This document shows positions 36,643 to 48,823 of a stretch of DNA of 64,000 nucleotides, piece by piece. The notes below the pieces were generated by a model. That model saw only the letters and a list, made by a program, of their open reading frames with translations, did not search any database and was not told the DNA's origin. A program made the position numbers and the translations under genes. Position 1 is the stretch's first letter. The number at the start of each line of letters is the position of its first letter. The DNA is taken from assembly GCF_000022025.1 (NCBI RefSeq), contig NC_011886.1, forward strand, positions 1,622,980-1,686,979. The letters are read 5' to 3'. This DNA comes from Pseudarthrobacter chlorophenolicus A6 (GTDB lineage: Bacteria; Actinomycetota; Actinomycetes; Actinomycetales; Micrococcaceae).

Positions 36643-39186
36643 GTGCGTATCCCACTTTCCTGGCTGCGTGAATTCGCAGAGGTACCGGCCGGCGCAACGG
36701 CCGAAGACGTCATGGAAGAACTGGTCAAGGTCGGCTTCGAGGAAGAAGACGTCCACCGTCCCACCGATGCCCTGCAGGGGCCGGTTGTGGTGGGCCAGGT
36801 CCTGAGCCTGGTCAAGGAACCGCAGACCAACGGCAAGACCATCAACTGGTGCCAGGTCAGGGTGGTTCCCGAAGGCGCGGAGCAAACCCTGACCGGAGAA
36901 GGCATCGACCCCTCCGGAGTCCAGGGCATCATTTGCGGTGCCCACAACTTCGTGGAAGGCGACAAGGTAGTGGTCACGCTCCCGGGCGCCGTCCTGCCAG
37001 GCGATTTCCGCATCTCTGCCCGCAAGACCTACGGCCACCTCTCCGCCGGCATGATCGCCTCCGTCCGTGAACTGGGCATCGGCGAGGACCACGACGGCAT
37101 CCTGGTCCTCTCACGCATCGGCCTGGATCCTGAAATCGGCACGGACGCGATGGAACTGCTGGGCCTCTACGACCAGGCAGCCGAAATCAACGTCACCCCG
37201 GACCGCGGCTACGCCTTCTCCATCCGCGGCGCGGCCCGCGAGTACGCCCACGCCACGGGAACCACCTTCACGGACCCTGCCAGCAAGGTATCGGCGCCTG
37301 CGGCGCTGTCCGGCGGCTATGGCGTCAAGCTCAACGACGACGCGCCCATTTACGGCAAGCCCGGCTGCGACCGCTTCGTGGCGCGCACCGTCCGCGGCGT
37401 GGACCCCAGCCGGCCCACCCCGCCATGGATGGCTTCCCGCCTGCGCCTCGCCGGCATCCGCTCCATCTCGCTGCCCGTGGATATTTCCAACTACGTCATG
37501 CTCGAGCTGGGCCAGCCCACGCACTGCTACGACCTGGACAAGCTGTCCGGGGACATCGTGGTTCGCCGCGCAACCGCAGGCGAGAAGATCACCACGCTGG
37601 ATGACAAAGTGCGCACCCTCGACCCGGAGGACCTGCTCATCACCGACGACTCCGGGGCCATCGGCATCGCCGGCGTCATGGGCGGCGCGGCAACCGAGGT
37701 GGGCGATACGACGTCGAACATCCTGGTTGAGGCGGCACACTTCGATGAGGTGTCCATCAGCCGTTCCCGCCGCCGGCACAAGCTGCCGTCCGAAGCGTCC
37801 AAGCGCTTCGAGCGCGGCGTCGACTGGCACGTGGCCGGCATCGCCGCCCAGCGCGTTGTGGACCTCCTGGTGGAACTGGCCGGCGGTACGGCCGAGGACG
37901 CCGGAACCGACGTCGGGACCGCACCTGAAACAGTCACCATCGATCTTCCCGCAGGGTTCGCGGCCGCCCGGATCGGCATCGACTTCACCGGGGAACAGAT
38001 CGTCACCGCCCTGGAGGACCTCGGCGCCGCGGTGGAAAAGCGCGACGGCGGCTGGACGGTCACAGCGCCGAGCTGGCGGCACGACCTTGAGACCAAGGAA
38101 GACCTGTCCGAGGAAATCGCGCGGCTGGTGGGCTACGACAAAATTCCCGCCACGCTGCCGGTCGCTCCTCCGGGGCGCGGCCTGACGCGCCTGCAGCAGC
38201 AGCGCCGTCGACTCATCCAGGCACTGGCGGACGCTGGCCTCACCGAGGTCCTGTCCTACCCGTTCGTCTCCAAGGCCGCCAACGACACGTTCGGAGTTGC
38301 GGAACAGGGCGCCGCCCGGCCCGCGCTCAAGCTGGCCAACCCCATCAGCGAGGAGCAGGGCTTCCTGCGCACCTCCGTCCTCCCGGGCCTGATCGAGGTG
38401 GCCAAGCGGAACCACTCCCGCGGCTTCCGCGACCTCGCCATCTTCGAATCCGGTCAGGTGTTCCTGCCCGGCGAAACCGCGGGAACCGAGTCCATTCCGC
38501 CGCTGGGCGCCAAGCCCGCCGATGAGGTGCTGGATGCACTGTACGACGGCGTCCCGGACCAGCCGTTCCACGTCGCCGCGGTCCTGACCGGGCATGATTC
38601 CCCGGCCGCCGCCGCGCACGCCCCCCGGCTGTGGGACTGGGCGGACGCCCTGGACATCGCCCGCCTCGCCGGGGACGTCCTTGGCGTGGACCTCGTGGCC
38701 AGCCAGGGCAGCCACCAGGCATTCCACCCGGGCCGTGCCGCACGCTTGTCGCTCCGGACAGGCGAGACCGTGGGTTACGCCGGCGAGCTGCACCCCAAGC
38801 TGCTGGCAGCCTCCGACATGCCTGCCCGCTCGGTGGCGCTGGAGATCAACGCCGACGCCCTGTTCGAGGCCGCACCGGACGTGATCGTGGCCCGCCACAT
38901 CTCCACGTTCCCGGTGGCAACCCAGGACGTGGCGCTGGTGGTCCCGGCCGAGGTGCCGGCAGACGACGTGCTCGACGCACTCCGCGAAGGCGCCGGCAAA
39001 CTGCTGGAGGACGTGGCGCTGTTCGATGTGTACGCCGGCAAGGGCATCGAGGACGGCAAGAAGTCGCTGGCGTTCGGCCTGCGGTTCCGCGCCGCGGACC
39101 GCACCCTGACGGCGGACGAAGCCTCCGCAGCCCGCGAGGCTGCCGTGGCACTGGCCACCGAACGTTTCGGAGCTGTCCAGCGCTAA
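36643..39186 (+). CDS. pheT: Phenylalanyl-tRNA synthetase beta subunit
   Basis: An 847-residue partner of PheS. Domains in order are the EMAP-II-like tRNA-binding domain (about 41-155), the B3/B4 editing domain (about 215-400), B5 (about 410-480), the catalytic-like core and the C-terminal FDX-ACB anticodon-binding domain (about 755-847). The GTG start lies two bases after pheS, so translation is coupled. Confidence 0.97.
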   Translation: MRIPLSWLREFAEVPAGATAEDVMEELVKVGFEEEDVHRPTDALQGPVVVGQVLSLVKEPQTNGKTINWCQVRVVPEGAEQTLTGEGIDPSGVQGIICGAHNFVEGDKVVVTLPGAVLPGDFRISARKTYGHLSAGMIASVRELGIGEDHDGILVLSRIGLDPEIGTDAMELLGLYDQAAEINVTPDRGYAFSIRGAAREYAHATGTTFTDPASKVSAPAALSGGYGVKLNDDAPIYGKPGCDRFVARTVRGVDPSRPTPPWMASRLRLAGIRSISLPVDISNYVMLELGQPTHCYDLDKLSGDIVVRRATAGEKITTLDDKVRTLDPEDLLITDDSGAIGIAGVMGGAATEVGDTTSNILVEAAHFDEVSISRSRRRHKLPSEASKRFERGVDWHVAGIAAQRVVDLLVELAGGTAEDAGTDVGTAPETVTIDLPAGFAAARIGIDFTGEQIVTALEDLGAAVEKRDGGWTVTAPSWRHDLETKEDLSEEIARLVGYDKIPATLPVAPPGRGLTRLQQQRRRLIQALADAGLTEVLSYPFVSKAANDTFGVAEQGAARPALKLANPISEEQGFLRTSVLPGLIEVAKRNHSRGFRDLAIFESGQVFLPGETAGTESIPPLGAKPADEVLDALYDGVPDQPFHVAAVLTGHDSPAAAAHAPRLWDWADALDIARLAGDVLGVDLVASQGSHQAFHPGRAARLSLRTGETVGYAGELHPKLLAASDMPARSVALEINADALFEAAPDVIVARHISTFPVATQDVALVVPAEVPADDVLDALREGAGKLLEDVALFDVYAGKGIEDGKKSLAFGLRFRAADRTLTADEASAAREAAVALATERFGAVQR

Positions 39187-39210
39187 CCGCTGGACCGGTT
39201 GGCTATTCAC

Positions 39211-39260
39211 AGGGCGGGACGGCATGACTCCACAACTCGTGGTTCGTGCCGTCCCGCCCT
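39211..39260 (+). terminator. Hairpin after pheT that overlaps the next start codon
   Basis: Perfect 14-bp stem (39211-39224 with 39247-39260) with a 22-base loop, followed by CTTTG. It is well placed to end pheST. Its left arm ends on the A of the ATG of the phosphopantetheinyl transferase, so it may also hide that start. Confidence 0.7.
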
Positions 39261-39916
39261 CTTTGCTGCCCGGGCACGACGGTTCAGCAGAGATGAAGAG
39301 CGCCGTCCTGGCAGAAGCAGAAGGGATCCTTGACGACGCCGAGCTGCAGCGCGGGCGCGCCATGGAGCCGGCTGCCGGCCTCCGTTTCCTGGTGTCACGA
39401 GTGGCCCAGCGCAGGTTCGCCGCCGGTCTGCTGGGCCTGCCGGAAGCCGGCCTCCGTGCTTCCTACAGCTGCCCGCAGTGCGGAACCGGCGTGGACGTCA
39501 GCCACGGCGCGCCCGGCTACACCTACCGGGACGGCCGGCTGCCGCTGGCGCTCAGCCTGTCCCGGGCCGCCGGGTGGCTACTGCTGGCCGCGGTACCGGA
39601 CGCAGAACCGGAAGTCCGGCTGGGGGTGGACATCGAAGACCCGGACCGCACTAATTTCAAAGGATTCACCGAGCTTGCCCTGACCCCGGCGGAGCGGGAA
39701 GCCATGAGGGACGTGGCGCCGAAGGCGCTGCCGGCGGAGCATGCGAGGCTGTGGGCGCGGAAGGAAGCCTGGCTGAAGATGACCGGAGCCGGACTCCGCA
39801 CCGCCCCGTCCTCCCTGGACGTCCGCGCATTGCCGGGCCTGAGGGACCTGGCCCCGGCCGAAACCGGGCTGCCCGCGCGCCTGGCTGCCGCCGTCGCGCT
39901 TTCCCCGTCCGGATAG
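39224..39916 (+). CDS. 4'-phosphopantetheinyl transferase
   Basis: A 230-residue Sfp-type enzyme that loads the phosphopantetheine arm onto carrier domains. The metal-binding GVDIE is at 134-138 and WARKEAWLK at 177-185. The only carrier protein gene in the window is the Pls-type synthetase nearby (41305-45357), the obvious client. The first strand (LVVRAVPP) looks genuine, so I use ATG 39224, although it lies in a hairpin; ATG 39293 would remove that strand. The gene converges on the M1 peptidase gene with 14 bases between stops. Confidence 0.87.
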   Translation: MTPQLVVRAVPPSLLPGHDGSAEMKSAVLAEAEGILDDAELQRGRAMEPAAGLRFLVSRVAQRRFAAGLLGLPEAGLRASYSCPQCGTGVDVSHGAPGYTYRDGRLPLALSLSRAAGWLLLAAVPDAEPEVRLGVDIEDPDRTNFKGFTELALTPAEREAMRDVAPKALPAEHARLWARKEAWLKMTGAGLRTAPSSLDVRALPGLRDLAPAETGLPARLAAAVALSPSG

Positions 39917-39930
39917 TCCTTTTGAGGACG

Positions 39931-41289
39931 TCAGCCGGCGGGCAGCGGCGGCAGCAGTTCCTCATACAGCCACGGGTGCAGCAGCGCCTCGGTGTCGATG
40001 GCGGTGGCACGGTCCACGGCCATGATGAAGTCATGCGTGCTGACCGAACCGTGCCGGTGGGTGGCGGTCCACTCCTGCAGCAGCGCAAAGAACGCCAGGT
40101 CACCTACGGCCATGCGGACGGCGTGCACGGCCAGGGCGCCCCGCTTGTAAACCCGGTCATCGAACATGTGCTCCGGCCCGGGATCGCCCACCAGGAGGTC
40201 CTGCGCACCGGCCTTCAACCCCCGCCACGCGGCACCCGCCCGGGCAGCGACGGACATCACGCCGGCTTCCTCCGACCAGATCCATTCGGCATAGCAGGCA
40301 AACCCCTCGTGGAGCCAGATGTCCTGCCAGCTTGCTGCGGTCAGGGAGTTTCCAAACCACTGGTGCGAGAGTTCGTGGGCGATCAGCCGCTGCGACTCCC
40401 AATCGGCGGCCAGGTGGTTGGGGCCCAGGATGGACAGCCCCTGGGCTTCGAGCGGGATCTCCAGCTCATCCTCGGTGACCACCACTGTGTAGCCGGCGAA
40501 CGGATAAGGCCCGAAGCAGCTGCTGAACGTCCGCATCATGGCCGGCTGCAGTGCCAGCCCGGCGCGTGCCTGGTCGGCGAGGGCGGGGGACACGGCCACG
40601 GACTGCGGCACCTGCGCCAGTGAACGCCCGGCATCCAGTTCCAGCAGGCCGTACCGGCCGATCTGCACGGTGGCAAGGTACGCGGGCATCGGTTCAGCCT
40701 GCTCGTACACCCAGGTTTCCCGGCTGGACCGCGTGGTGCGCGACTGGAGAACACCGTTGCAGACGGCGCGGTAGTTCGCCTCGGTGGTCACGGTGAACTT
40801 GTAGCTGGCCTTGTCGCGCGGATGGTCGTTGCACGGAAACCAGGATGGTGCGCCGTTGGGCTGCCCGGCCACCAGCACGCCGTCGGTCAGCTCTTCCCAG
40901 CCCACTTCGCCCCAGAGCCCCCGGCGCGGTGCCGGGCTGCCGCCGTAGCGGATGTCGAGGGTGAAGGGCTCGTCCGCCTGGAGGGAAGCAGGGGTGGAGA
41001 CCACCAGCTGCTCGGCGCGCTGGCTGAACCGCGCCGCCCTGCCGTTGAGCTGGACCTTGGTGGCGCGAAGCCCCACCAAATCGAGGACAATGGCCGACGT
41101 CGGCACGCAGGCAACGCCGTGCAGCACCGCCCTGCCGCTCAGGCGGTTGCTGGCCACGCGGTAGTCAAGGTCCAGTTCGTAGCGTTCCACCCGGTAGGCG
41201 TTGGTGCCCGCACCCGGCATGTAGGGATCGGGGGCAGCACCGCTGGACGCGGCCACGCTGCCGCGGGCGGCTGATGCTGGAGAACTCAT
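39931..41289 (-). CDS. M1-family zinc metallopeptidase
   Basis: A 452-residue aminopeptidase-like protein. The zinc ligands His305 and His309 (HELSHQW) and Glu328 (HEGF) are in place. The substrate-binding GAMEN motif of classic M1 enzymes is replaced by EIPLEAQ (277-283). It has no signal peptide and lacks the C-terminal domain of large M1 enzymes. It starts 15 bases after the Pls-type synthetase stop and must be in its operon. A role in trimming or degrading the synthetase product is an inference; poly-lysine producers carry zinc aminopeptidases for this purpose. Confidence 0.88.
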   Translation of the reverse strand: MSSPASAARGSVAASSGAAPDPYMPGAGTNAYRVERYELDLDYRVASNRLSGRAVLHGVACVPTSAIVLDLVGLRATKVQLNGRAARFSQRAEQLVVSTPASLQADEPFTLDIRYGGSPAPRRGLWGEVGWEELTDGVLVAGQPNGAPSWFPCNDHPRDKASYKFTVTTEANYRAVCNGVLQSRTTRSSRETWVYEQAEPMPAYLATVQIGRYGLLELDAGRSLAQVPQSVAVSPALADQARAGLALQPAMMRTFSSCFGPYPFAGYTVVVTEDELEIPLEAQGLSILGPNHLAADWESQRLIAHELSHQWFGNSLTAASWQDIWLHEGFACYAEWIWSEEAGVMSVAARAGAAWRGLKAGAQDLLVGDPGPEHMFDDRVYKRGALAVHAVRMAVGDLAFFALLQEWTATHRHGSVSTHDFIMAVDRATAIDTEALLHPWLYEELLPPLPAG

Positions 41290-41304
41290 GGCGACCTTCG
41301 GTTG

Positions 41305-44300
41305 CTAGGCAGACGGTGTTGCAGGGCCGTTCCACGGGCTGACCGGGTTACCCATCCAGTACGTGGCGGCCGGGACGGATTCGCCGCGCATCACCAGGGA
41401 CGCGGGACCTACCGTTCCACCGGCACCCACGCTGGCCTGGGGCAGGATGACCCCGTGCGGGCCCATGGTGGCCCCGTCTTCGAGGGTAACAGCGTCAATG
41501 CTCATCACCCTGTCGTGGAACAGGTGCGTCTGGACCACGCAGCCCCGGTTGACAGTGGCGTTCCGGCCCAGGGTCACCAGGTCCGCCTCGGGCAGCCAGT
41601 AGCTTTCGCACCAGGTGCCCGTGCCGATCTTCGCCCCGAGCGCACGCAGCCACCAGACCAGCGCCGGGGTGCCGGACGCGGCCCGGGCGAACCACGGTGC
41701 GCTGACCAGTTCAATGAAGCTGTCCACCACTTCGTTGCGCCAGATAAACGAGCTCCACAGGGGGTGCTCGCCGGCCCGGATCCGTCCCACCAGGATCCAC
41801 TTGGCGGCGACGGCGGAGAACGCCGCCACGAAACCGGCCAGGAGCATGACGACGCCGCTGAGCAGCGCTGCCACCCCGTAGTTGAAGGTGGCGGCCAACC
41901 AGTCGAACATCAGCATGGCGCCGCCGGCAATGGCCGCCGTGAGCATGACGGGAAGGAACCTGCAGAGCTCCCACAGAGTCCTGGCAACCTTGAGCTTCAG
42001 CGGGGGCTGGAAGGTGCGGGTGTCGTCGGAGGCGATGGCGGTGCGGCGGAGGCGGACCGGCGGACTGCCCAGCCAGGACGTGCCGGACTTGGCCTTGGCC
42101 GGCGTTGCAGAGAGGACAGCGACCAGCGAGTTCTTCGGGACGTTCCGGCCCGCTGCGGTCATGCCGGAGTTGCCCAGGAAGGAGCGTTTGCCGATCTTGG
42201 CCGGGGCCACGCGCAGCCATCCGCCGTCCAGCTCGTAGGAAGCCACCATAGTGTCGTCCGCCAGGAACGCACCTTCCCCCACGGTGGTCATCCTGGGGAT
42301 CAGCAGCACTGTGGAGGCCTCCACGTTCTTGCCGATTTTTGCTCCCAGCAGGCGCAGCCATACCGGTGTGAAGAGGCTGGCGTAGATGGGGAACAGCAGG
42401 TCCCTGGCTAGGTCGAGGACGCGTTCGGTGGCCCAGATCTGCCAGCCCACCCTGCTGCGGACCCGGTGGTAGCCCTCGGTGATGCCGACGCTGAGGAGCC
42501 GGGTTGCGGCCAGGATGAGGACGGCGTTGGCGGCGAACCAGGTGAGCGCGGCCGGTGCGAGGGCCGGCAGGAGCCGGGGCAGCGAGCCGCTCAGGGACGT
42601 CCCGCCCTGGATGAACAGGTAGGCCACCCAGGCTGCCGCCGCTGCGGACACGAAGGGGATCAGGGACAGTACTGCCGAGGCCAGCGCGAAGCCGCCGAAC
42701 CAGGCTTTCGCGGCCAATGGGCCCAGGACCGGCGCTTCAGGAGCGGAATGCTTGGCTTTTCCCTGCCGGCGGGCCGGCGACCCGGCCACCAGCTGCCCGG
42801 CCTTGACCTTCCCGGAGACCGCCGAGCCCGCTTCCACCTGTGCCCCGGCACCGATGGATGTTCCAGGCATCAGCGTGCTGCGGGCGCCCACCGAGGCGCC
42901 GGCGCCGATGCGGACGGCGCCGATATGGACGTGGTCGCCGTCGATCCACCACCCGGACAGATCCACCTCCGGCTCCACGTTGGCGCCCCGGCCCAGCGTC
43001 AGCAGCCCGGTAACCGGCGGCAGCGAATGCAGCTGGACGTCCCGGCCAATCTTCGCGCCCAGCGCCCGGGCGTAGTAGGGAACCCACGGTGCGCTGGCAA
43101 GGCTGATGGCGCCGGCAAGGTCCTGGATCTGCTCCGCCAGCCAGAGCCGGAGGTGCACCCGCCCGGAACGCGGATACGTGCCGGGCCGGACACCGCGCAG
43201 CAGGAACCGTGCGGCGGCAACCGCCAGCAGCATCCGTCCTGCCGGGCTGACGAACACCAGCCAGGAGGCCGCCACCCACCACCACGAAACAGTGGGCGCT
43301 GCGGCGAATCCGGCAGCACCGGCCAGCAGGTTGTTGGCCGCCATCAGGTAGGTCAGCCAGCGCATGCCCACCAAAATGTGCAGCGGAACGCCCATCAGCG
43401 TCTGGAACACCTGGGATTTGCGTGCAGTGGGCCGCACGGTGCGGTCCCTGGCCGGGCCCAAGGAGCCATCGGGCTGCGACTGCCGTGCCAGCTCCACCAG
43501 CGCTCCCACCCGGGGTGTGGCGTAAATATCGGCGACCGTAATGGTGGGATAGCGGACCCGGAGCGCGGAGACCAGCTGCGCGGCGGACAGGGATCCGCCA
43601 CCGTACGCGAAGAAGTCCGCGTCGAGCGATGTCACCGGACTGCCCAGGATGCTGCTCCATTGCTCCACGATCCAGGTGGCGTCCCCTGGGAGGTTCAGGG
43701 GTGCAGCGTCCGCCTCCGCGGCGCCGGCACCGGCGAGCGGCCAGGGCAGCGCGTGCCTGTCCACCTTGCCGCTGGTCTTGGTGGGCAGCGAATCCACCAG
43801 CGTCAGGAGGGGCACCAGCGCAGCCGGGAGGCTTCCTGCCAGGTGCCCGCGTGCCTCAGCGAGGTCCAGCTCCACTCCGGCAACGGGCGCCAGGTAGCCC
43901 ACCAGGATCTGGTTGCCGGCCGCCGTCGTCTGTACGGCGGCGGCCGCACCGGCAACCCCGGGCAGCGACTGCAGGGCGGAGTCGATTTCGCCGAGCTCGA
44001 TCCTGCGGCCGCCCAGTTTGACCTGTTCGTCCGCGCGGCCCTGGAATATGAGTCCTGCCTGCTCGAAGCGGACCAGGTCGCCGGAGCGGTACGCACGCTC
44101 CCAGCCCAGGCTGGGCATGGGAGCGTATTTTTCGGCGTCCTTGGCGGGCTCAAGGTACCGGGCCAGCCCGACGCCGCCGATGATCAGTTCACCTGTCCCG
44201 CCTTCGGGCACCGGGATGCCGTCGGCGTCGACGACGGCGAGGTCCCAGCCGTCCAGGGGCAGGCCAATCCGCACGGGGCCGGAACCTGCCAAGGGGGCTG

Positions 44301-45357
44301 CACAGGCCACCACTGTGGCTTCGGTGGGACCATAGGTGTTCCAGACCTCACGGCCCTCCACGGCAAGGCGTTCCGCCAGTTCGGGCGGGCAAGCCTCACC
44401 GCCGAAGATGAGAAGGCGGACGTTTTCCAGTGATTCGGCGGGCCAGAGTGCCGCGAGCGTGGGCACGGTGGAGACGGCGGTTATGCCATGGTTGATCAGC
44501 CAGGGGCCAAGGTCCATGCCGGTGCGGACCAGCGCGCGGGGTGCCGGGACCAGGCAGGCGCCGTGCCGCCAGGCCAGCCACATCTCTTCGCAGGAAGCGT
44601 CAAAGGCCACCGAAAGCCCGGCCAACACCCGGTCCTGGGGTCCCAGGGGGTCGCTTTCCAGGAAAATCCTTGCCTCCGCGTCCACGAACGCGGCGGCCGA
44701 GCGGTGCCGCACCGCCACTCCCTTGGGTGTCCCGGTGGAGCCGGAGGTGAAGATGATCCAGGCGTCGTCATCCGGCAGGGGAGGACGGGCACCAGTGAAA
44801 GGCCCGGAGCGGAGGGCTCCCGCCGTGCCGGGCCTGATCACGCGTCCGCCTTCCAGGACAGCGGCGACTTTGGCCTCGGCGAAGACCAGCCGTGCCCGTT
44901 CATCCGGATCGTCCGCGTCGACCGGCACGTAGGCCGCGCCCACCAGCAGGACGGCAAGGATCGACACATACAGCTCGTTGGTGCCCGAAGGAATCCGCAC
45001 GCCGATCCGGTCGCCTGCGCCCAGGCCCGCCTGGTGGAGGCGGCGGCCGGCGGACCGTACTTCGTCCATAAGCTGCGCGTAACTGAGCGACACACGGCCG
45101 TCGTCGAGCGCCGATGCGTCGGGGAAGCGGGCGGCGGAGTCCTGGAGGATATCAATCAGCGTCCGGACCGGCGGTGCCGCCGATGCCCCCGGGAACTGCG
45201 GCGCGTGCGTGCCCTGGGGCTGGGCCCTACCCGGGGTTGAAGCCTTTGCGGGCATCGGTTCCGGGGATCCACCGGCCTGCAAACCGCCGGACGTAGGGGG
45301 CGCGGCCGGCGTGGCGCCGGAATGGATATCCCCCAGGGGGACCTGCTGCTGAGTCAC
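41305..45357 (-). CDS. Pls/PosA-type single-module peptide synthetase
   Basis: A 1350-residue membrane-bound synthetase like epsilon-poly-lysine synthetase. An adenylation domain (about 70-540) carries FTSGSTGTPKG (203-213), NTYGPTEAT (340-348), YRSGDL (423-428) and the catalytic lysine motif PTKTSGKVDR (525-534). The carrier domain has its serine at 589 (GGGSLSA). Membrane segments then separate three tandem C-terminal repeats, each marked by LGAKIG (766, 1004, 1240; about 237 residues apart). There is no thioesterase. I chose GTG 45357 because CAAAAT ends six bases before it; ATG 45255 is the alternative. The amino acid used is unknown. Confidence 0.88.
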   Translation of the reverse strand: MTQQQVPLGDIHSGATPAAPPTSGGLQAGGSPEPMPAKASTPGRAQPQGTHAPQFPGASAAPPVRTLIDILQDSAARFPDASALDDGRVSLSYAQLMDEVRSAGRRLHQAGLGAGDRIGVRIPSGTNELYVSILAVLLVGAAYVPVDADDPDERARLVFAEAKVAAVLEGGRVIRPGTAGALRSGPFTGARPPLPDDDAWIIFTSGSTGTPKGVAVRHRSAAAFVDAEARIFLESDPLGPQDRVLAGLSVAFDASCEEMWLAWRHGACLVPAPRALVRTGMDLGPWLINHGITAVSTVPTLAALWPAESLENVRLLIFGGEACPPELAERLAVEGREVWNTYGPTEATVVACAAPLAGSGPVRIGLPLDGWDLAVVDADGIPVPEGGTGELIIGGVGLARYLEPAKDAEKYAPMPSLGWERAYRSGDLVRFEQAGLIFQGRADEQVKLGGRRIELGEIDSALQSLPGVAGAAAAVQTTAAGNQILVGYLAPVAGVELDLAEARGHLAGSLPAALVPLLTLVDSLPTKTSGKVDRHALPWPLAGAGAAEADAAPLNLPGDATWIVEQWSSILGSPVTSLDADFFAYGGGSLSAAQLVSALRVRYPTITVADIYATPRVGALVELARQSQPDGSLGPARDRTVRPTARKSQVFQTLMGVPLHILVGMRWLTYLMAANNLLAGAAGFAAAPTVSWWWVAASWLVFVSPAGRMLLAVAAARFLLRGVRPGTYPRSGRVHLRLWLAEQIQDLAGAISLASAPWVPYYARALGAKIGRDVQLHSLPPVTGLLTLGRGANVEPEVDLSGWWIDGDHVHIGAVRIGAGASVGARSTLMPGTSIGAGAQVEAGSAVSGKVKAGQLVAGSPARRQGKAKHSAPEAPVLGPLAAKAWFGGFALASAVLSLIPFVSAAAAAWVAYLFIQGGTSLSGSLPRLLPALAPAALTWFAANAVLILAATRLLSVGITEGYHRVRSRVGWQIWATERVLDLARDLLFPIYASLFTPVWLRLLGAKIGKNVEASTVLLIPRMTTVGEGAFLADDTMVASYELDGGWLRVAPAKIGKRSFLGNSGMTAAGRNVPKNSLVAVLSATPAKAKSGTSWLGSPPVRLRRTAIASDDTRTFQPPLKLKVARTLWELCRFLPVMLTAAIAGGAMLMFDWLAATFNYGVAALLSGVVMLLAGFVAAFSAVAAKWILVGRIRAGEHPLWSSFIWRNEVVDSFIELVSAPWFARAASGTPALVWWLRALGAKIGTGTWCESYWLPEADLVTLGRNATVNRGCVVQTHLFHDRVMSIDAVTLEDGATMGPHGVILPQASVGAGGTVGPASLVMRGESVPAATYWMGNPVSPWNGPATPSA

Positions 45358-45466
45358 CCGGGCATTTTGCCCCGGCAAGGTGAACAACAGGTGTCCGGCG
45401 CGCCGGATTCCCGCCGGCCAGGGGGACCGGCAGTTCACCGCACGTTCAGCCGGGCCGAGCCTGGCC

Positions 45467-46432
45467 TTAGGGAACCAGCACCACCTTGCCGGTGGTGCGG
45501 CGGCCTTCGAGGTCCCGGTGCGCCTGCTCTGCCTGGGACAGCGGGTAGCGCGCGCCGACACGGACCTTGAGGGTGCCGTCCGCTGCGGCCGCGAAGATTT
45601 CACCCGAACGCCACCGCCGCTCGGCGGCGTCCTGCAGGTAATGCCCCATGGTGGGCCGGGTCAGGAACAGCGAGCCGCCGGCGTTGAGGCGCTGCGGATC
45701 CACCGGTGGGACGGGGCCGGACGCCGCACCGAAGAGCACCAGGGTGCCGCGGATCCGAAGCGCCTCGAGCGAGCCGTCGAAAGTGTCCTTCCCTACGCCG
45801 TCGTACACCACGTCGACGCCGGTGCCGCCGGTAATTTCCCTGACCCGCGGCGCAAAGCCCTCGTACCGCAGCACGTGGTCAGCTCCGGCTTCACGGGCCA
45901 GCTGTTCTTTGTCGTCGGTGGACACGGTGGTGATGACCTGGGCGCCGCGGGCCTTCAGCAGCTGGATGAGGAGCAGCCCCACGCCGCCGGCGCCCGCGTG
46001 CAGCAGGACGGTATGGCCCGGTTCCACCCTGAAGGTGGAGTTGATCAGGTAGTGCGCGGTCATGCCCTGCAGCGGGAGCGCAGCGGCCGTGAAGTCATCC
46101 AGCCCGGCGGGAACCGGGAGCGCGGCGTCCTCATCCACCAGCGCATACTCCGCGTAACAGTTGATGCCCTCGGCCGTCGCCACGCGGTCCCCGGCGGCGA
46201 AAGCTGTCACCCCGGCACCCACCGACTCCACTGTGCCGGCGGCTTCGGAACCGGGGATGAAGGGGTACTGGACCTTGTAGACACCGCCGCGCTTGTACGT
46301 ATCAATGAAGTTGACTCCGGCGGCTCCCACCTTGACCAGCAACTGTCCGGGGCCTGGGACCGGCCGGTCAACCTCCGTGTACTCCAGGACTTCCGGCCCG
46401 CCTGCCTGGCGTGCGACGATTGCGTGCGTCAT
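45467..46432 (-). CDS. Quinone oxidoreductase, zeta-crystallin type
   Basis: A 321-residue NADPH-dependent MDR-family reductase without structural zinc. The Rossmann motif is AGAGGVGLLL, preceded by AALPLQGMTAHYL; AAGVNFIDTYKRGG at the N-terminus is typical of QOR. GGGGA lies a few bases before the ATG on the minus strand. It is divergent from argC, so the ARG boxes at 46531-46568 lie between them and might also affect it. Confidence 0.92.
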   Translation of the reverse strand: MTHAIVARQAGGPEVLEYTEVDRPVPGPGQLLVKVGAAGVNFIDTYKRGGVYKVQYPFIPGSEAAGTVESVGAGVTAFAAGDRVATAEGINCYAEYALVDEDAALPVPAGLDDFTAAALPLQGMTAHYLINSTFRVEPGHTVLLHAGAGGVGLLLIQLLKARGAQVITTVSTDDKEQLAREAGADHVLRYEGFAPRVREITGGTGVDVVYDGVGKDTFDGSLEALRIRGTLVLFGAASGPVPPVDPQRLNAGGSLFLTRPTMGHYLQDAAERRWRSGEIFAAAADGTLKVRVGARYPLSQAEQAHRDLEGRRTTGKVVLVP

Positions 46433-46530
46433 TGCTTCCCCTTCCCGGGCCGGCGTCTCCGGCCTCCGGCTGCTCCAACCATCCTAGGGATTCCCGTTGT
46501 TCCCGGGCCGTCGGATGCTCCACAGGCCGC

Positions 46531-48775
<2,245 letters not shown>

Positions 48776-48823
48776 GCCCTGCACGTTGCCAGCACGTATG
48801 CCTACTTTTGCGGAAGAGACAGC

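Noticed and set aside
45394..45407. 14-base palindrome TCCGGCGCGCCGGA between the Pls gene and the quinone reductase gene as an operator
   Set aside because: Self-complementary G+C strings are common in this composition and nothing else supports it.
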